The translations under genes were made by a program, and so were the position numbers. A DNA stretch of 64,000 nucleotides from Prevotella sp. Its GTDB lineage: Bacteria > Bacteroidota > Bacteroidia > Bacteroidales > Bacteroidaceae. Of this stretch, positions 63,554 through 64,000 are shown in pieces (the stretch's first letter is position 1; each line of letters starts with the position of its first letter). The stretch spans positions 225,242 to 289,241 of the forward strand of contig JAFZIZ010000001.1 in the NCBI GenBank assembly GCA_017554145.1. Direction: 5' to 3'. The notes under the pieces are model-generated. The model did not search any database, was not told the origin of the DNA, and saw only the letters and a list, made by a program, of their open reading frames with translations.

Positions 63554-64000
63554 GTCCCCATCTGTGTGCGCGAGAGACCTAATTGAGATTTGTGATTTGA
63601 GACGAGGCAAAATCTTACGTCCAAATCATAGAAATGCCTCCTTTCACTCGTTCCAAAGCCTCCTATGGGGGTAAAGGAAGGCCTCCTTTCACTCATACTA
63701 GGCTTTAGTATAAGGTGTTCCAAGCCCTCGAACAAGTGATAGAAGGCATTCCTTTGTTTGCGCCGTTAAAAATTTCAGTATTTCAGATTTCAGTTGTTTC
63801 AATTATTTTTTCGTATTTGACAGTTTTCGGTTTTCAGTTTTTCAGTTATTTGTTTTCGTATTTGACAGTTGACAGTTTGACAGTTTGTGAATCACAGATC
63901 ACAAATCACAGTTATCGAAAATGAATCTCAAATCTCAATTACCGAAAACTGCGTCTTCAAACTTGAACAAAATTTTTATTATATATATATTATATATAAT
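63554..64000. other. Non-coding repeat-rich end of window
   Basis: No credible gene. After the 27-bp repeats come degenerate 7-bp units (TTGACAG, TTTCAGT, TCACAGA, TCACAAA, AATCTCA types, 63780-63940), then an AT run TATATATATATTATATATAAT at the end. Confidence 0.7.
63633..63754. repeat. 27-bp dispersed repeat: two direct and one inverted copy
   Basis: Copy 63633-63659 (AATGCCTCCTTTCACTCG...CAAAGC), partial copy 63680-63705 (CCTCCTTTCACTC), inverted degenerate copy about 63728-63754. A further copy is at 34047-34073. Confidence 0.6.

Noticed and set aside
63430-63735. 101-codon minus-strand frame at the end of the M16 gene
   Set aside because: Made from the 27-bp repeats and the antisense of the M16 3' end.
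374-63940. CRISPR arrays
   Set aside because: The short repeats are contiguous 7-8 bp units without spacers, and no cas genes are present.

Overview
The window looks like chromosomal DNA of an anaerobic Bacteroidales bacterium, most likely Prevotella or a close relative. Three things point there. Almost every promoter I can find has the Bacteroidetes -7 box TAnnTTTG (for example TATCTTTG before the tRNA, TACCTTTG, TAATTTTG) rather than a sigma70 -10 box. The gene set is typical (SUF operon behind rimP-nusA-infB, GH95 fucosidase, FucP-type sugar transporter, flavodiiron protein, class III ribonucleotide reductase, HU-like protein followed by a tiny 'smalltalk' gene, VirE-N/DUF3987 protein). 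Intergenic spacers are full of 7-bp tandem repeats.

Layout. 0-3.9 kb: end of pyrG, a PurF-like amidotransferase and asnB, all glutamine-amide users, on the + strand. 3.9-8.7 kb: a small mobile-element-like cluster on the - strand (phage P5-like protein, VirE-N/DUF3987 protein, small unknowns). 8.7-24.6 kb: a compact run of 14 minus-strand genes, AT-rich, encoding a large tubulin/FtsZ-like GTPase with a C-terminal GYF domain, two membrane proteins, a series of secreted proteins (four of them paralogues sharing an unnamed N-terminal domain followed by PEGA and/or Sel1/TPR repeats) and two PD-(D/E)XK-type nuclease-like proteins. This is the most unusual system here. 25.3-26.0 kb: HU-like protein and smalltalk peptide. 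26.2-32.0 kb: gltB-gltD (- strand). The nitrogen genes at 0-3.9 kb and 26-32 kb converge on the accessory block.

32.2-40.8 kb: HAD phosphatase, BASS-like transporter, RhuM/PLD-like protein, YifB/ComM ATPase, GH95 fucosidase, CDF metal exporter, RNase HII. 40.2-50.2 kb: a co-directional block rimP-nusA-infB-sufB-sufC-sufD-sufS-rnhB joining translation/transcription factors to Fe-S assembly; sufS is broken by one extra 7-bp repeat unit. 50.3-56.6 kb: S41 protease, tRNA-Asn, FucP-like transporter, PNPase, TlpA-like thioredoxin. 56.8-63.6 kb: nrdD-nrdG with a structured leader, LOG-family protein, flavodiiron protein, PfkB sugar kinase and M16 protease. 63.6-64.0 kb is repeat-rich and non-coding.

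The second notable theme is genome-wide within the window: 7-bp (sometimes 8-bp) tandem arrays fill spacers, often starting or ending exactly at stop or start codons, and have also entered at least nine protein-coding genes. Because the unit is not a multiple of three, perfect arrays inside genes (fprA-like, rnhB, gltD, sufS) are potential ON/OFF switches, and sufS appears to be caught in the OFF state.
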